From positions 806,001-870,000 of the forward strand of contig NZ_CP096829.1 of NCBI RefSeq assembly GCF_023272795.1: a DNA stretch of 64,000 bases. The letters are read 5' to 3'. The notes under the pieces were generated by a model that was not told the origin of the DNA, made no database searches, and saw nothing but the letters and a program-made list of their open reading frames with translations. A program made the translations under genes and the position numbers. Shown piece after piece: positions 52,439 through 60,677 of the stretch (within the stretch, counting starts at the first letter, position 1; every line of letters starts with the position of its first letter). This stretch comes from Flavobacterium humidisoli (lineage in GTDB: Bacteria > Bacteroidota > Bacteroidia > Flavobacteriales > Flavobacteriaceae).

Positions 52439-52846
52439 CTACTTCACCATTACACCCTCAACAAACAAAATCGGCACTTCTTCCGTATCGTTTTCATTGA
52501 TTGAATTAGCTTTAAAAATGAATTTCTTATCGTACAAAGTATTTCCGATAAAGAAAGTCACCATGAACTCGTTATTAAGCGCTAAAAGGCTTTTTTCTAC
52601 TAATTCTATTTTTACAACAGAAACCGAAGGAACTTCAACAAAAGCATGACGCAAGATTGAAGTTTTTTTCATTTCTCCCTCAATAGTTCCAAACGCTTTC
52701 GAAACCACCATTACGCTGTCTAAATTAAAATCGCTGTCGTTAACTAAATAAGCGTACCACACTTTTTCCATAAAATCGTCACTCCATTCCTGCACTGCTG
52801 CAAGAAATACGTTTTCAACTTCTGGAATTATTATATCTTTTTTCAT
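52439..52846 (-). CDS. Hypothetical protein, 135 residues
   Basis: Start at the ATG at 52846 (MKKDIIIPEVENVFLAAVQEW); the codon further out is a TTG. No signal peptide or membrane helix. It is probably beta-rich after about residue 60; I do not recognise a family. EWSDDFMEKVWYAYLVNDSD is a candidate conserved core. It lies between gpsA and pheS in minus orientation, separated from pheS by a 20-bp fold-back. Confidence 0.7.
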   Translation of the reverse strand: MKKDIIIPEVENVFLAAVQEWSDDFMEKVWYAYLVNDSDFNLDSVMVVSKAFGTIEGEMKKTSILRHAFVEVPSVSVVKIELVEKSLLALNNEFMVTFFIGNTLYDKKFIFKANSINENDTEEVPILFVEGVMVK

Positions 52847-52863
52847 ATGAGTCAAAAGTTTAA

Positions 52864-52933
52864 AAGTCGAAAGTCGTAAAGTCGAAAATCAAAAGCCTTT
52901 AATCTGACTTTCAATTTTCGACTTTACGACTTT
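52864..52933. repeat. Fold-back of AAGTCG words
   Basis: The 20-base arm at 52870-52889 (AAAGTCGTAAAGTCG...) is perfectly complementary to 52914-52933; a further AAGTCGA / TATGACTT pair lies outside. Built from four copies of AAAGTCG and its complement. Confidence 0.93.
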
Positions 52934-52943
52934 ATGACTTAAA

Positions 52944-53963
52944 TTATATATTTGATTTGAACTGCTCTAAGAAACGAACATCATTTTCATAGAACATACG
53001 GATATCTCCAATTTGGTATAAAAGCATTGCAATACGCTCTACTCCCATTCCGAAAGCAAATCCGTTGTATTCATCTGGATTAATATCACAGTTTTTCAAA
53101 ACGTTTGGATCTACCATTCCGCATCCTCCAATTTCCAGCCATCCAGTTCCTTTTGTGATTCTGTAATCTGTTTCGGTTTTTAAACCCCAATAGATATCAA
53201 TTTCAGCACTTGGCTCTGTAAATGGGAAATAAGACGGACGAAGACGAATTTTAGATTTTCCGAACATTTCTTTTGTAAAATAAAGCAACGTCTGTTTCAA
53301 GTCGGCAAAAGATACATCCTTGTCAATGTATAATCCTTCCACTTGATGGAAAATACAGTGCGAACGAGAAGAAATTGCTTCATTACGAAAAACACGCCCT
53401 GGAGAAATCGTACGAATTGGCGGTTTATGATTTTCCATATAACGCACCTGAACTGATGATGTATGTGTACGCAATAGCACATCAGGATTGGTCTGAATGA
53501 AAAACGTATCCTGCATATCACGTGCCGGATGGTATTCTGGCAAGTTCAATGCAGTAAAGTTATGCCAGTCGTCTTCAATTTCTGGACCTTCAGAAACGTT
53601 GAAACCAATGTTGGCAAAAATATCTATAATCTGATTTTTAACGATAGAAATCGGATGGCGAGAACCAATAATTACAGGTTCTGCTGCACGTGTTAAATCA
53701 CCAAAAATACCTTTAGACTCTTCTTTGCTTTCCAGCTCTTCCTGAATAACTCTTACTTTCTCTTCAGCAACAGCTTTTAAAGTATTGATTACTTGTCCAA
53801 AATCCTTTTTCTGGTCGTTTGGAATATTTTTAAATTCAGTAAAAAGTTCTTTCAACAAACCTTTACTTCCTAAATATTTAATACGGAATTGTTCTAACGA
53901 TTCTTTATTTTTCTCATTAAAGGCTTTAGCTTCCTCTATATGCTGTTTTATCTTATCTATCAT
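52944..53963 (-). CDS. pheS: Phenylalanine-tRNA ligase alpha subunit
   Basis: 339 residues, full length. The N-terminal coiled-coil arm (residues 1-85) precedes the class II catalytic core: motif 2 region FHQVEGLYIDKDVSFADL and motif 3 region GFAFGMGVERIAMLLYQIGDIR. PYHPARDMQDTFFI and LLRTHTSSVQVRYM are typical. pheT is not adjacent, as is common in this phylum. Confidence 0.96.
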   Translation of the reverse strand: MIDKIKQHIEEAKAFNEKNKESLEQFRIKYLGSKGLLKELFTEFKNIPNDQKKDFGQVINTLKAVAEEKVRVIQEELESKEESKGIFGDLTRAAEPVIIGSRHPISIVKNQIIDIFANIGFNVSEGPEIEDDWHNFTALNLPEYHPARDMQDTFFIQTNPDVLLRTHTSSVQVRYMENHKPPIRTISPGRVFRNEAISSRSHCIFHQVEGLYIDKDVSFADLKQTLLYFTKEMFGKSKIRLRPSYFPFTEPSAEIDIYWGLKTETDYRITKGTGWLEIGGCGMVDPNVLKNCDINPDEYNGFAFGMGVERIAMLLYQIGDIRMFYENDVRFLEQFKSNI

Positions 53964-54047
53964 TTTCCTTCGATAATTGAGAGTACAAATTTAGTGTTTT
54001 TAGTTGAAAGTGTGCGGTCTCAGTCGCAGTTTTAGGTTTTCCGTAAA

Positions 54048-54575
54048 TTATTTTATCAGATTTAACTTTTCTTCAACTTGTTTAATCTTTACATGCCAAT
54101 AATCTAAACCTTCTTGATTGGTTACTATTTCCTTTTTGTAATTAGAAGAAATACTGCTTAATTTATGCCAGTTTTTATTTAAATCCCTTTCTTTTTCTTG
54201 TTTATTGGTGGGTTCAATTCTAGTGCGCCAAAAGCCCATATTTTCAAGATATCTTTTTTTTATCCCTTCAAAATACTCTATTAATTTTTCTTTTGAATTT
54301 GGAATATAGCCAGGCCCACTACAACCGCACGAATGAAACGTAATGCCTACCGAAAATAAACTTTTAATATGTTCCCATTTTTTGATATCATCTTTCTTAG
54401 GTGACTCAAAATCTAATCCCATATTGGCCATAAACTCTGCGCATTGCGGACATTTGGCTTCAAAAACCGATGCTTCTCCTTTTTTTACATCAACCATTAA
54501 TCTTCTTTTAAATGTCTTTCGACAATTAAAACAAGCATAATGAGGCTTGTAGGATGTCATTGCGTATCTGCACAT
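54048..54575 (-). CDS. Zinc-ribbon-like protein, unknown function
   Basis: 175 residues. Two CxxC pairs (YACFNCRK at about 13-20 and AKCPQCAEF at about 39-47) form a probable zinc ribbon; a third Cys pair, SCGCSGPGY, lies near 100. The C-terminal half is helical and charged. I know no named family. It may bind nucleic acid or metal. It is next to another unknown gene on the same strand. Confidence 0.72.
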   Translation of the reverse strand: MCRYAMTSYKPHYACFNCRKTFKRRLMVDVKKGEASVFEAKCPQCAEFMANMGLDFESPKKDDIKKWEHIKSLFSVGITFHSCGCSGPGYIPNSKEKLIEYFEGIKKRYLENMGFWRTRIEPTNKQEKERDLNKNWHKLSSISSNYKKEIVTNQEGLDYWHVKIKQVEEKLNLIK

Positions 54576-54604
54576 TCTTGTTTAGTTTTCAGTATTTTAG
54601 TCTC

Positions 54605-54629
54605 AGTCTCGGTCCAGTAAACCGAGACT
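54605..54629. terminator. Small hairpin between two minus-strand genes
   Basis: AGTCTCGGT and ACCGAGACT form a perfect 9-bp stem with a 7-base loop. No T-run, so it may be a fold-back of the intergenic class rather than a true terminator. Confidence 0.5.
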
Positions 54630-54649
54630 GGAACTGTAACTCAAAGATT

Positions 54650-55006
54650 CTATTCAATAAGTTTTCTTTCTAAAAAATAACTTACAATCGCTTCTTTCAT
54701 TAAAACCGATTGTTCACCAGCTTTTAACGGCGGCAAATTTTCTTTTACTTTGTAATGAGGCCATCCTTCGTCGTCGAAATATTCGAATTCATAAAATCCA
54801 TATGGCTCTAGCAATCGACAGATTGCAATGTGCATTAGATTCAATTTTTCGTCTTTTTTATATTCGCGGTGCACTTTTCCGTATTCCTGAACTCCGATTA
54901 AGTAAATTATGGCATCCAAATCTAAATCTTCGCCTTGCGAAAACTGATTGGAAAGTATATCAACGAGCTTTTCCCAGCGCTCTTTTAGTTGTGTATCTCT
55001 AGACAT
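54650..55006 (-). CDS. Hypothetical protein, 118 residues
   Basis: A small acidic/amphipathic cytoplasmic protein. Conserved-looking segments: DLDAIIYLIGVQEYGKVHRE, LNLMHIAICRLLEPYGFYEF and the acidic DDEGWPHYKV. This pattern occurs in short Bacteroidetes proteins of unknown role. Adjacent to the zinc-ribbon gene on the same strand. Confidence 0.75.
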   Translation of the reverse strand: MSRDTQLKERWEKLVDILSNQFSQGEDLDLDAIIYLIGVQEYGKVHREYKKDEKLNLMHIAICRLLEPYGFYEFEYFDDEGWPHYKVKENLPPLKAGEQSVLMKEAIVSYFLERKLIE

Positions 55007-55216
55007 TGTATGATTTTAGATTGTTGATTTTAGATATTAGATTGCTCAAAAATTCAATTCTGAAGGGGGCAGAATTACAATCTGTACTCTAAATTTGATT
55101 TGCAAAGATACAGAGTTCGAACTCAATGTGCCTAAAAAATTTAAACACATACAACTACATCTGCCATAAAACCCATGAACCTTTGTCTCTCTGCACCTTT
55201 GAACCTAAAAAAAATC
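55007..55216. other. Intergenic region before cvpA
   Basis: Near its left end, words TTAGATTG repeat in a degenerate way (55015-55048). A later stretch (55165-55205) has AACCTTTGTCTCTCTGCACC-like sequence, similar in vocabulary to the CGCAAAG repeats. No gene seen. Confidence 0.45.
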
Positions 55217-55224
55217 TATATTTG
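55217..55224 (+). promoter_or_regulatory. cvpA: Probable -7 box of cvpA
   Basis: TATATTTG, a good TAnnTTTG match 26 bases before the ATG. A TTG lies 15 bases upstream, a little closer than usual. Confidence 0.5.
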
Positions 55225-55249
55225 CGCCTTTATTAAACACCCATAAAAA

Positions 55250-55804
55250 ATGAGTTTTTTTGATATTATTGTAGCCGCACTTTTAGGATACAGTTTGTAT
55301 AAAGGCATTAAAAATGGCCTTTTTGTAGAAGTTGCCTCTTTCATTTCTCTATTATTAGGAATTTATCTTGCCATTAAATTTTCTTCGTTAATGACTGGAA
55401 TGATTTCAAAACACGTTTCTTGGAATCCGACCAATATTCAAATTACGGCTTTTGTCTTAACTTTTATTCTAGTTGTAATTGGTGTTTATTTTCTAGCTAA
55501 AATATTAACAGGAATTGCCGATTTTGCTATGTTGGGATGGATGAACAAATTAGGTGGAGGTCTTTTCAGGATTTTAAAAACCATTCTTATTTTAAGTGTT
55601 TTTATCGCTTTGTTCGAAAAAATCAATTTCAATAATACTTTCGCTAAAAAAGAAACTTTAGACAATTACATTTTTTATAATCCAGTAAAGAAAGTTGCCG
55701 CTTTTGTGTATCCATCAATCGAAAAATGGTACGAGACTTTTAAAAAGGAACATTCTGAAAAGCCACAAGAAGAAAAAGAAACTTCTGAATCTGAAAAAGA
55801 ATAA
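55250..55804 (+). CDS. cvpA: CvpA-family membrane protein
   Basis: 184 residues with four membrane helices (about 5-24, 27-45, 62-86, 100-120) and a charged C-terminal tail. The N-terminal FFDIIVAALLGYSLYKGIKNG is the CvpA signature; the family is named for colicin V production and affects envelope integrity. Standalone gene, followed by a strong hairpin. Confidence 0.9.
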   Translation: MSFFDIIVAALLGYSLYKGIKNGLFVEVASFISLLLGIYLAIKFSSLMTGMISKHVSWNPTNIQITAFVLTFILVVIGVYFLAKILTGIADFAMLGWMNKLGGGLFRILKTILILSVFIALFEKINFNNTFAKKETLDNYIFYNPVKKVAAFVYPSIEKWYETFKKEHSEKPQEEKETSESEKE

Positions 55805-55814
55805 TTCGTATATC

Positions 55815-55858
55815 AAACCCGACAGGTTTTATCCCTAGGCTTCGGGACTGTCGGGTTT
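55815..55858 (+). terminator. Intrinsic terminator after cvpA
   Basis: AAACCCGACAG pairs perfectly with CTGTCGGGTTT across a 22-base loop; a short T-rich tract follows. Confidence 0.88.
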
Positions 55859-55888
55859 CTTATTTTTTAATAATTTACTGATTTCAAT

Positions 55889-55985
55889 AGTGCCTCAGAG
55901 AGGCAAAATATTTATAGAAATTTAAATCGTGTGAATGTAAAAAAGCTCCAGCGGAGCGAAATATATTTCGTTCTCCGAAGCTTTT
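55889..55985. repeat. GCTCC...GGAGC-type dispersed repeat
   Basis: GCCTCAGAGAGGC near 55892-55904 and GCTCCAGCGGAGC near 55945-55957, each a small dyad, with GAAATATATTTC beside the second. Likely a variant of a dispersed small palindrome family of this genome. Confidence 0.65.
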
Positions 55986-55998
55986 CTAAAAATACTAT

Positions 55999-58407
55999 TT
56001 AGAATTTGATTTCTAGGCTTTCTCCTTTTTTCAAAACAATCTCTTGTTTTTTATCACCAAAAATCAAAGTTGTTTTTCCTCCATTTTTAGAAGAAACAAT
56101 TACTTTTTCCGGTTTTTTATTATTCCAAGTCATTTCAATTTCAAATCCGCCTCTTGCGCAGATACCGCTTACAGAACCTTCGTCCCAAGCATCCGGTAAA
56201 GCAGGAAGTAATCGAATTTCGTTTTCGTCTGACTGAACTAACATTTCGGCAACCGCTGCTGCGCCTCCAAAATTACCATCAATTTGAAATGGCGGATGGG
56301 CATCGAATAAATTCGGGTATGTTCCTCCTCCTCTTCTTGGTTTTTCTGTTTTCTTTCCGTCGGGATCAACATAGCGAAGTAATTCACGATACATTTTATA
56401 AGCACGATTTCCGTCCCAAAGTCTCGCCCAAAGATTGATTCGCCAGCCTTTTGACCAGCCTGTAGTTTCATCGCCTTTTATTTCTAAAGTCTTTCTTGAA
56501 GCTTCAGCCAAATCAGGTGTTTTTAAAGGCGTAATGTGATCGCCCGGAAAAAGTCCAAATAACTGTGATTGATGACGGTGTTTTGGATCATTATCATCCC
56601 AATCAAAATACCACTCCTGAAGATTTCCTTTTTTACCAATTTGATACGGATAAAGCTTTGCAAGCGCTGTTTCTAATTTTGTTCTAAAATCAGCATCTGT
56701 ATTCAGTACTTTTGAAGCTTTTATCGTTTTATCAAAACATTCACGAATCATAGCCAAGTCGGCTGTTCCGCCATATAAAGTCGCTCCGACAAAACCATCT
56801 GCCAGTTTATATTGATTTTCTGGCGAAGTTGATGGCGACGTAATGAGATTTCCGTTTTTATCTGGTACAAGCCAGCCCAAACAGAATTCGGCTGCGCCTT
56901 TCATTAACGGATATCCTTCTTTTTTCAAATAGGCTAAATCTTGCGTAAAAGTGTAATGTTCCCAAATGTGTGTGCTCAGCCACGCGCCCGCCATTGGCCA
57001 GCAAGCCCACATTGGATCTTCTTTTCCAAATTGCCCAACTGGATTGGTCATTGCCCAAATATCTGAGTTATGTGCCGCTGTCCAGCCTTTATTTACTCCA
57101 TAAAAAGTCTTAGCCGTAACTTTTCCTGTTACCGAAAGATTTTTAATGAAACTCAAAAGTGACGAATGCATTTCGGAGAGATTGGTGTTTTCTGCCAGCC
57201 AGTAATTTTCTTCGAGATTAATATTCATCGTGTAATTACTACTCCAAGGCGGACTCAAATGCGGATTCCAAAGTCCTTGCAAATTAGCTGGAACGCCCAA
57301 AGTTCTTGACGAACTAATTAGCAGATAACGCCCGAAATTGAAATACAAAATTTCTAGATTTTTATCTTCTTTTCCATCAGCGTAGCGCAATAAACGTTCG
57401 TCTGTTGGTAAATCTGGAGCGGTTGTTTTTCCTAAATCTAAATTTACACGATTAAAGAATTTTTGATAATCGGCAATATGGGATTCTTTTACTTTATCGA
57501 ATGGTTTTGCATACGCTTTATTCAAATTTTGCAATGCAATTGACACTTCATCTAAACCTTCTGTCGCGGGATTTTTATCAAAACCATTAAAACTTGTGGC
57601 AACAGAGACATAAATAGTAGCTTCTGTTGCATCTTTTAAACTTAAAGATTCTCTCGAACTTGTAATTTTTCCATCTGTTTTTTTGATTTGGATTAAAGTC
57701 GTAAATCTTGTTCCTCTTTCTTTTATGTCTAAATATTTGGGTAAAACGGTATATCCAGCATTTTCATGAATTGGTGCAGAACCTGTTAAAACCAAAATAT
57801 TGTTTCTTACTTCAACATTTGATTTTAAGAGACTTTTTAAATTGACATCAAAATTTAAAGCGCCTTTTTGGTCGGCTGTCAATTTGATGATCATAATTTG
57901 ATCTGGAGCCGAAACAAAATATTCACGCGTATATTTTATGCCGGCCATTTCGTAACTTACTTTGGAAATCGCGTTCGAAAGATCCAGTTCCCGATGATAA
58001 TTTATTGCTTTTCCTTTTTCGGAATTATTGATTTCTAATGTTCCTAAAGGCGCATACGATTCGGAGTTTTTTCCCTGAACTTTTTTATTTAATTCTTCAG
58101 CCAGTTTATAGTTCTCGTTTTTTAAAGCTTCGCGAATTGCTGGAATGTTTTTATACGCATCTGGACTCATATTAGCATTTACGGGTTCGCCCGACCAAAG
58201 CGTAATATCATTCAAATAAATTTTATCCGAATTGGCGCCGCCAAAAACGGTTGCTCCCATTTTTCCATTTCCTAAAACTAAGCTTTCTTCAAAGAATTCT
58301 GCAGGCTGTTTGTACCATAAAACATTTTTGGACTGTGCTGAAATGTTTGTATAGAACGATGTAAAAAGTAAGATGAGAAATGTTTTTTTTATGAGCTTTG
58401 AATTCAT
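55999..58407 (-). CDS. GH95 alpha-L-fucosidase/galactosidase
   Basis: 802 residues, secreted (signal peptide to about ISAQ, 24). The N-terminal domain (WYKQPAEFFEESLVLGNGKMGATVFG) and the (alpha/alpha)6 barrel are typical of GH95 exo-alpha-1,2-L-fucosidases. Key residues: NxN in TMNINLEENYW, the acid Glu in SPSTSPENQY, and the Asp in FQIDGNFGG. GH95 enzymes cut L-fucose or L-galactose from xyloglucan and other glycans. It is the last gene of the minus-strand glycan-degrading set. Confidence 0.95.
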   Translation of the reverse strand: MNSKLIKKTFLILLFTSFYTNISAQSKNVLWYKQPAEFFEESLVLGNGKMGATVFGGANSDKIYLNDITLWSGEPVNANMSPDAYKNIPAIREALKNENYKLAEELNKKVQGKNSESYAPLGTLEINNSEKGKAINYHRELDLSNAISKVSYEMAGIKYTREYFVSAPDQIMIIKLTADQKGALNFDVNLKSLLKSNVEVRNNILVLTGSAPIHENAGYTVLPKYLDIKERGTRFTTLIQIKKTDGKITSSRESLSLKDATEATIYVSVATSFNGFDKNPATEGLDEVSIALQNLNKAYAKPFDKVKESHIADYQKFFNRVNLDLGKTTAPDLPTDERLLRYADGKEDKNLEILYFNFGRYLLISSSRTLGVPANLQGLWNPHLSPPWSSNYTMNINLEENYWLAENTNLSEMHSSLLSFIKNLSVTGKVTAKTFYGVNKGWTAAHNSDIWAMTNPVGQFGKEDPMWACWPMAGAWLSTHIWEHYTFTQDLAYLKKEGYPLMKGAAEFCLGWLVPDKNGNLITSPSTSPENQYKLADGFVGATLYGGTADLAMIRECFDKTIKASKVLNTDADFRTKLETALAKLYPYQIGKKGNLQEWYFDWDDNDPKHRHQSQLFGLFPGDHITPLKTPDLAEASRKTLEIKGDETTGWSKGWRINLWARLWDGNRAYKMYRELLRYVDPDGKKTEKPRRGGGTYPNLFDAHPPFQIDGNFGGAAAVAEMLVQSDENEIRLLPALPDAWDEGSVSGICARGGFEIEMTWNNKKPEKVIVSSKNGGKTTLIFGDKKQEIVLKKGESLEIKF

Positions 58408-58427
58408 TTTGCTGCGTTTTAAATATT

Positions 58428-58525
58428 ACCGATCAGATGTTCCTACGGAACAATATTGTATTGTTAATTTTTTACAACGGATTTCATCCGTTGCTACCGA
58501 TGAATTGTTCCTAACGGAACATTTT
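58428..58525. repeat. TTCCTACGGAA-family repeats
   Basis: ATTACCGATCAGATGTTCCT, then ACGGAACAATATT, and the second copy GCTACCGATGAATTGTTCCT, then AACGGAACA, in direct orientation; between them CAACGGATTTCATCCGTTG is a separate dyad. Same family as 37190-37350 and 41743-41815. Confidence 0.85.
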
Positions 58526-58618
58526 TAATTTATTTTTCATTCAAACAAGTTTCGAAAACCGTTCAAATTACCTTTACTTCTCACTAATTACTAAGAGCTA
58601 ATTACTATTCACTAAGTA

Positions 58619-60565
58619 CTATTTACTCACCGAATACTTTTCATTCGCCGTAATCATTTCCCAATTATCGGTTCGGAAAGGTGATGCAGGGAATTTTTCT
58701 TTATTGAAAAGATTTATTGCTGTATCATCATCTGCCCATCCGTAATGCACTGCAACTGGATTTTGAACTTTATCGCTAGAAACAATTATTTTGTTGTCTT
58801 TGATTATCGATTTCGCGGAATGAAAAACTTTGTCTGAACCTGCAATTTCGAATCCTTTTAATTCATCGTTATTTGGCGTTGATAATCCACTTCCAATGTT
58901 ATCGAAAGTCAAAATGATTTGATTTCCTTTTATTTCTTGAGACTTATAAGTTGGCCCGTTGTGAACTTGTTTTTTACCGTAAATATTGTTCATCGCAATA
59001 GCCGCTAATCGTAAGCCGATGTCTTGCTTGTTTGTTGGATGAATGTCTTTTGCGTTACCAATATCGGTTGTAACAACCATTCCGGTATTTTTCAATTTTA
59101 AAGTTTCAGATTGTGCTTCGCGAAGTTCTGCCCAACGGCTTCCTTTTTGACTGTTGCCGCCAAATTCGTCGAAAGTTGACAATTGAACAAAGTAAAAAGG
59201 AAAGTCTCCTTGCTTGAACTTCGTTCTCCAATCGTTGATCATTAACGGAAATGACTTTTTGTATTCTGCTGCTCTCCAAACATTGGCTTCGCCCTGATAC
59301 CATAAAACGCCCTGCATCGCATAAGGAACCAACGGATTTACCATTGCATTGTACAATAATGAAGGATAACTGTTTGGCGAAATTGCAATTTTTACCTGCA
59401 CAACATTAAACTTCCAAAGTCCGTCAAGCGGAAGATTTGTGTCTTTAAAATCGATTTTTAAATCAGTTGGATCGCCATAGATGCCGCCGCCGCCGCTGTA
59501 ATCTGTAATTCTAACTGCTATTACGTTGGTACCTTCTTTCAAGACATTTGCAGGAATTTTATAAACTCGCAGTTTGTCCCAAAGATTATTTGTTCCAACT
59601 TCAATTCCGTTTACATAAGTTTTGTCTTCGTCATCAACTTTTGCTAAATGCAAAACAGCTTCTTTTTTGGCTTGTTCTGCTGTTAAAACAATTGTTTTTC
59701 TCATCCAGACAATTCCATCGATATTGCCAATCTGCTGATTTTCCCAAAGAGAAGGCACTTTTATTTCCGGCCAGTTTTTATCCTGAAAATTAAGATCTTT
59801 AAATTGATTTTCATTTTCCAGAGAAACATCAAAACCTTGCACTTTTTTGAGATTATCTAAAACTAATTTCTTATAAATTTCAAAAACCGAATCAATATCA
59901 ACCACTGGAACATCTGCAATCATGGCTTTGAATTCTGGGCTGTTTTGAAAAGCTTCACGGCTTGTCCAGGTTTCTACGTTTGTTCCGCCCCAAGAAGTAT
60001 TGATGATACCGATTGGGATTTTTAATTCTGCATACAATTTTCTAGCAAAATAATAACCCACTGCTGTAAAATTGCCAACCGTTTCTTTGTTGGCTGCTTC
60101 CCATTTTCCTTGTTTCAAATCGTCTTTTGGAGTACCACTTAAATCTTGGGCAACACCAAAATGACGAATCATTGGATAATTAGAATCCGCAATTTCTTTT
60201 TCGGCATTCATGGTTTTGTAAACCTGAAATTCCATATTAGATTGTCCGCTGCAAATCCAAACTTCACCAACCAAAACATTTTTGATTGTGATTTTATTTT
60301 TTCCAATAATGATTAATTCAAATGGTCCACCAGCTTTTTCTGGACTTAAATTTACTGTCCATTTTCCGCTTTTATCCGCTTGTGTTTTTTTAATTTGTTT
60401 GTTGAAATGAATTTCTACACTTTCATTTGGATCTGCAAAACCCCAAATTGGAATTTGCTTATCTCTTTGAAGCACCATTCCGTCAGAGAATATTAAAGGC
60501 ATTCTCACATTAGCATTTGACAAAACACTAATTATCAGAAAAATAAACAGTAAACTCTTTTTCAT
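58619..60565 (-). CDS. Sialate O-acetylesterase-like SGNH hydrolase
   Basis: 648 residues, secreted (signal to about SNA, 19). The SGNH block I is WICSGQSNMEF (Ser nucleophile). An inserted jelly-roll (galactose-binding-like) domain occupies about 270-380. The later catalytic block is KDIHPTNKQDIG with the Asp and His. Annotated relatives are sialate O-acetylesterases; in hemicellulose loci they often remove acetyl groups from xylan or xyloglucan. Located between the GH95 and GH5 genes, which suggests the latter use. Confidence 0.92.
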   Translation of the reverse strand: MKKSLLFIFLIISVLSNANVRMPLIFSDGMVLQRDKQIPIWGFADPNESVEIHFNKQIKKTQADKSGKWTVNLSPEKAGGPFELIIIGKNKITIKNVLVGEVWICSGQSNMEFQVYKTMNAEKEIADSNYPMIRHFGVAQDLSGTPKDDLKQGKWEAANKETVGNFTAVGYYFARKLYAELKIPIGIINTSWGGTNVETWTSREAFQNSPEFKAMIADVPVVDIDSVFEIYKKLVLDNLKKVQGFDVSLENENQFKDLNFQDKNWPEIKVPSLWENQQIGNIDGIVWMRKTIVLTAEQAKKEAVLHLAKVDDEDKTYVNGIEVGTNNLWDKLRVYKIPANVLKEGTNVIAVRITDYSGGGGIYGDPTDLKIDFKDTNLPLDGLWKFNVVQVKIAISPNSYPSLLYNAMVNPLVPYAMQGVLWYQGEANVWRAAEYKKSFPLMINDWRTKFKQGDFPFYFVQLSTFDEFGGNSQKGSRWAELREAQSETLKLKNTGMVVTTDIGNAKDIHPTNKQDIGLRLAAIAMNNIYGKKQVHNGPTYKSQEIKGNQIILTFDNIGSGLSTPNNDELKGFEIAGSDKVFHSAKSIIKDNKIIVSSDKVQNPVAVHYGWADDDTAINLFNKEKFPASPFRTDNWEMITANEKYSVSK

Positions 60566-60592
60566 TTTTTCTAATTTAAATATTTTTAACCC

Positions 60593-60660
60593 TATAAGTG
60601 ATATAAGTTATTTTAAGTTTTAGCTTAATATCGTGCTTAAATTTACTTATATCACTTATA
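60593..60660. repeat. Fold-back upstream of the acetylesterase gene
   Basis: A perfect 16-base arm at 60593-60608 (TATAAGTGATATAAGT) pairs with 60645-60660; looser pairing continues inward. Word: TATAAGTGA. Confidence 0.92.
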
Positions 60661-60677
60661 CTGTTTAACTACATTTT

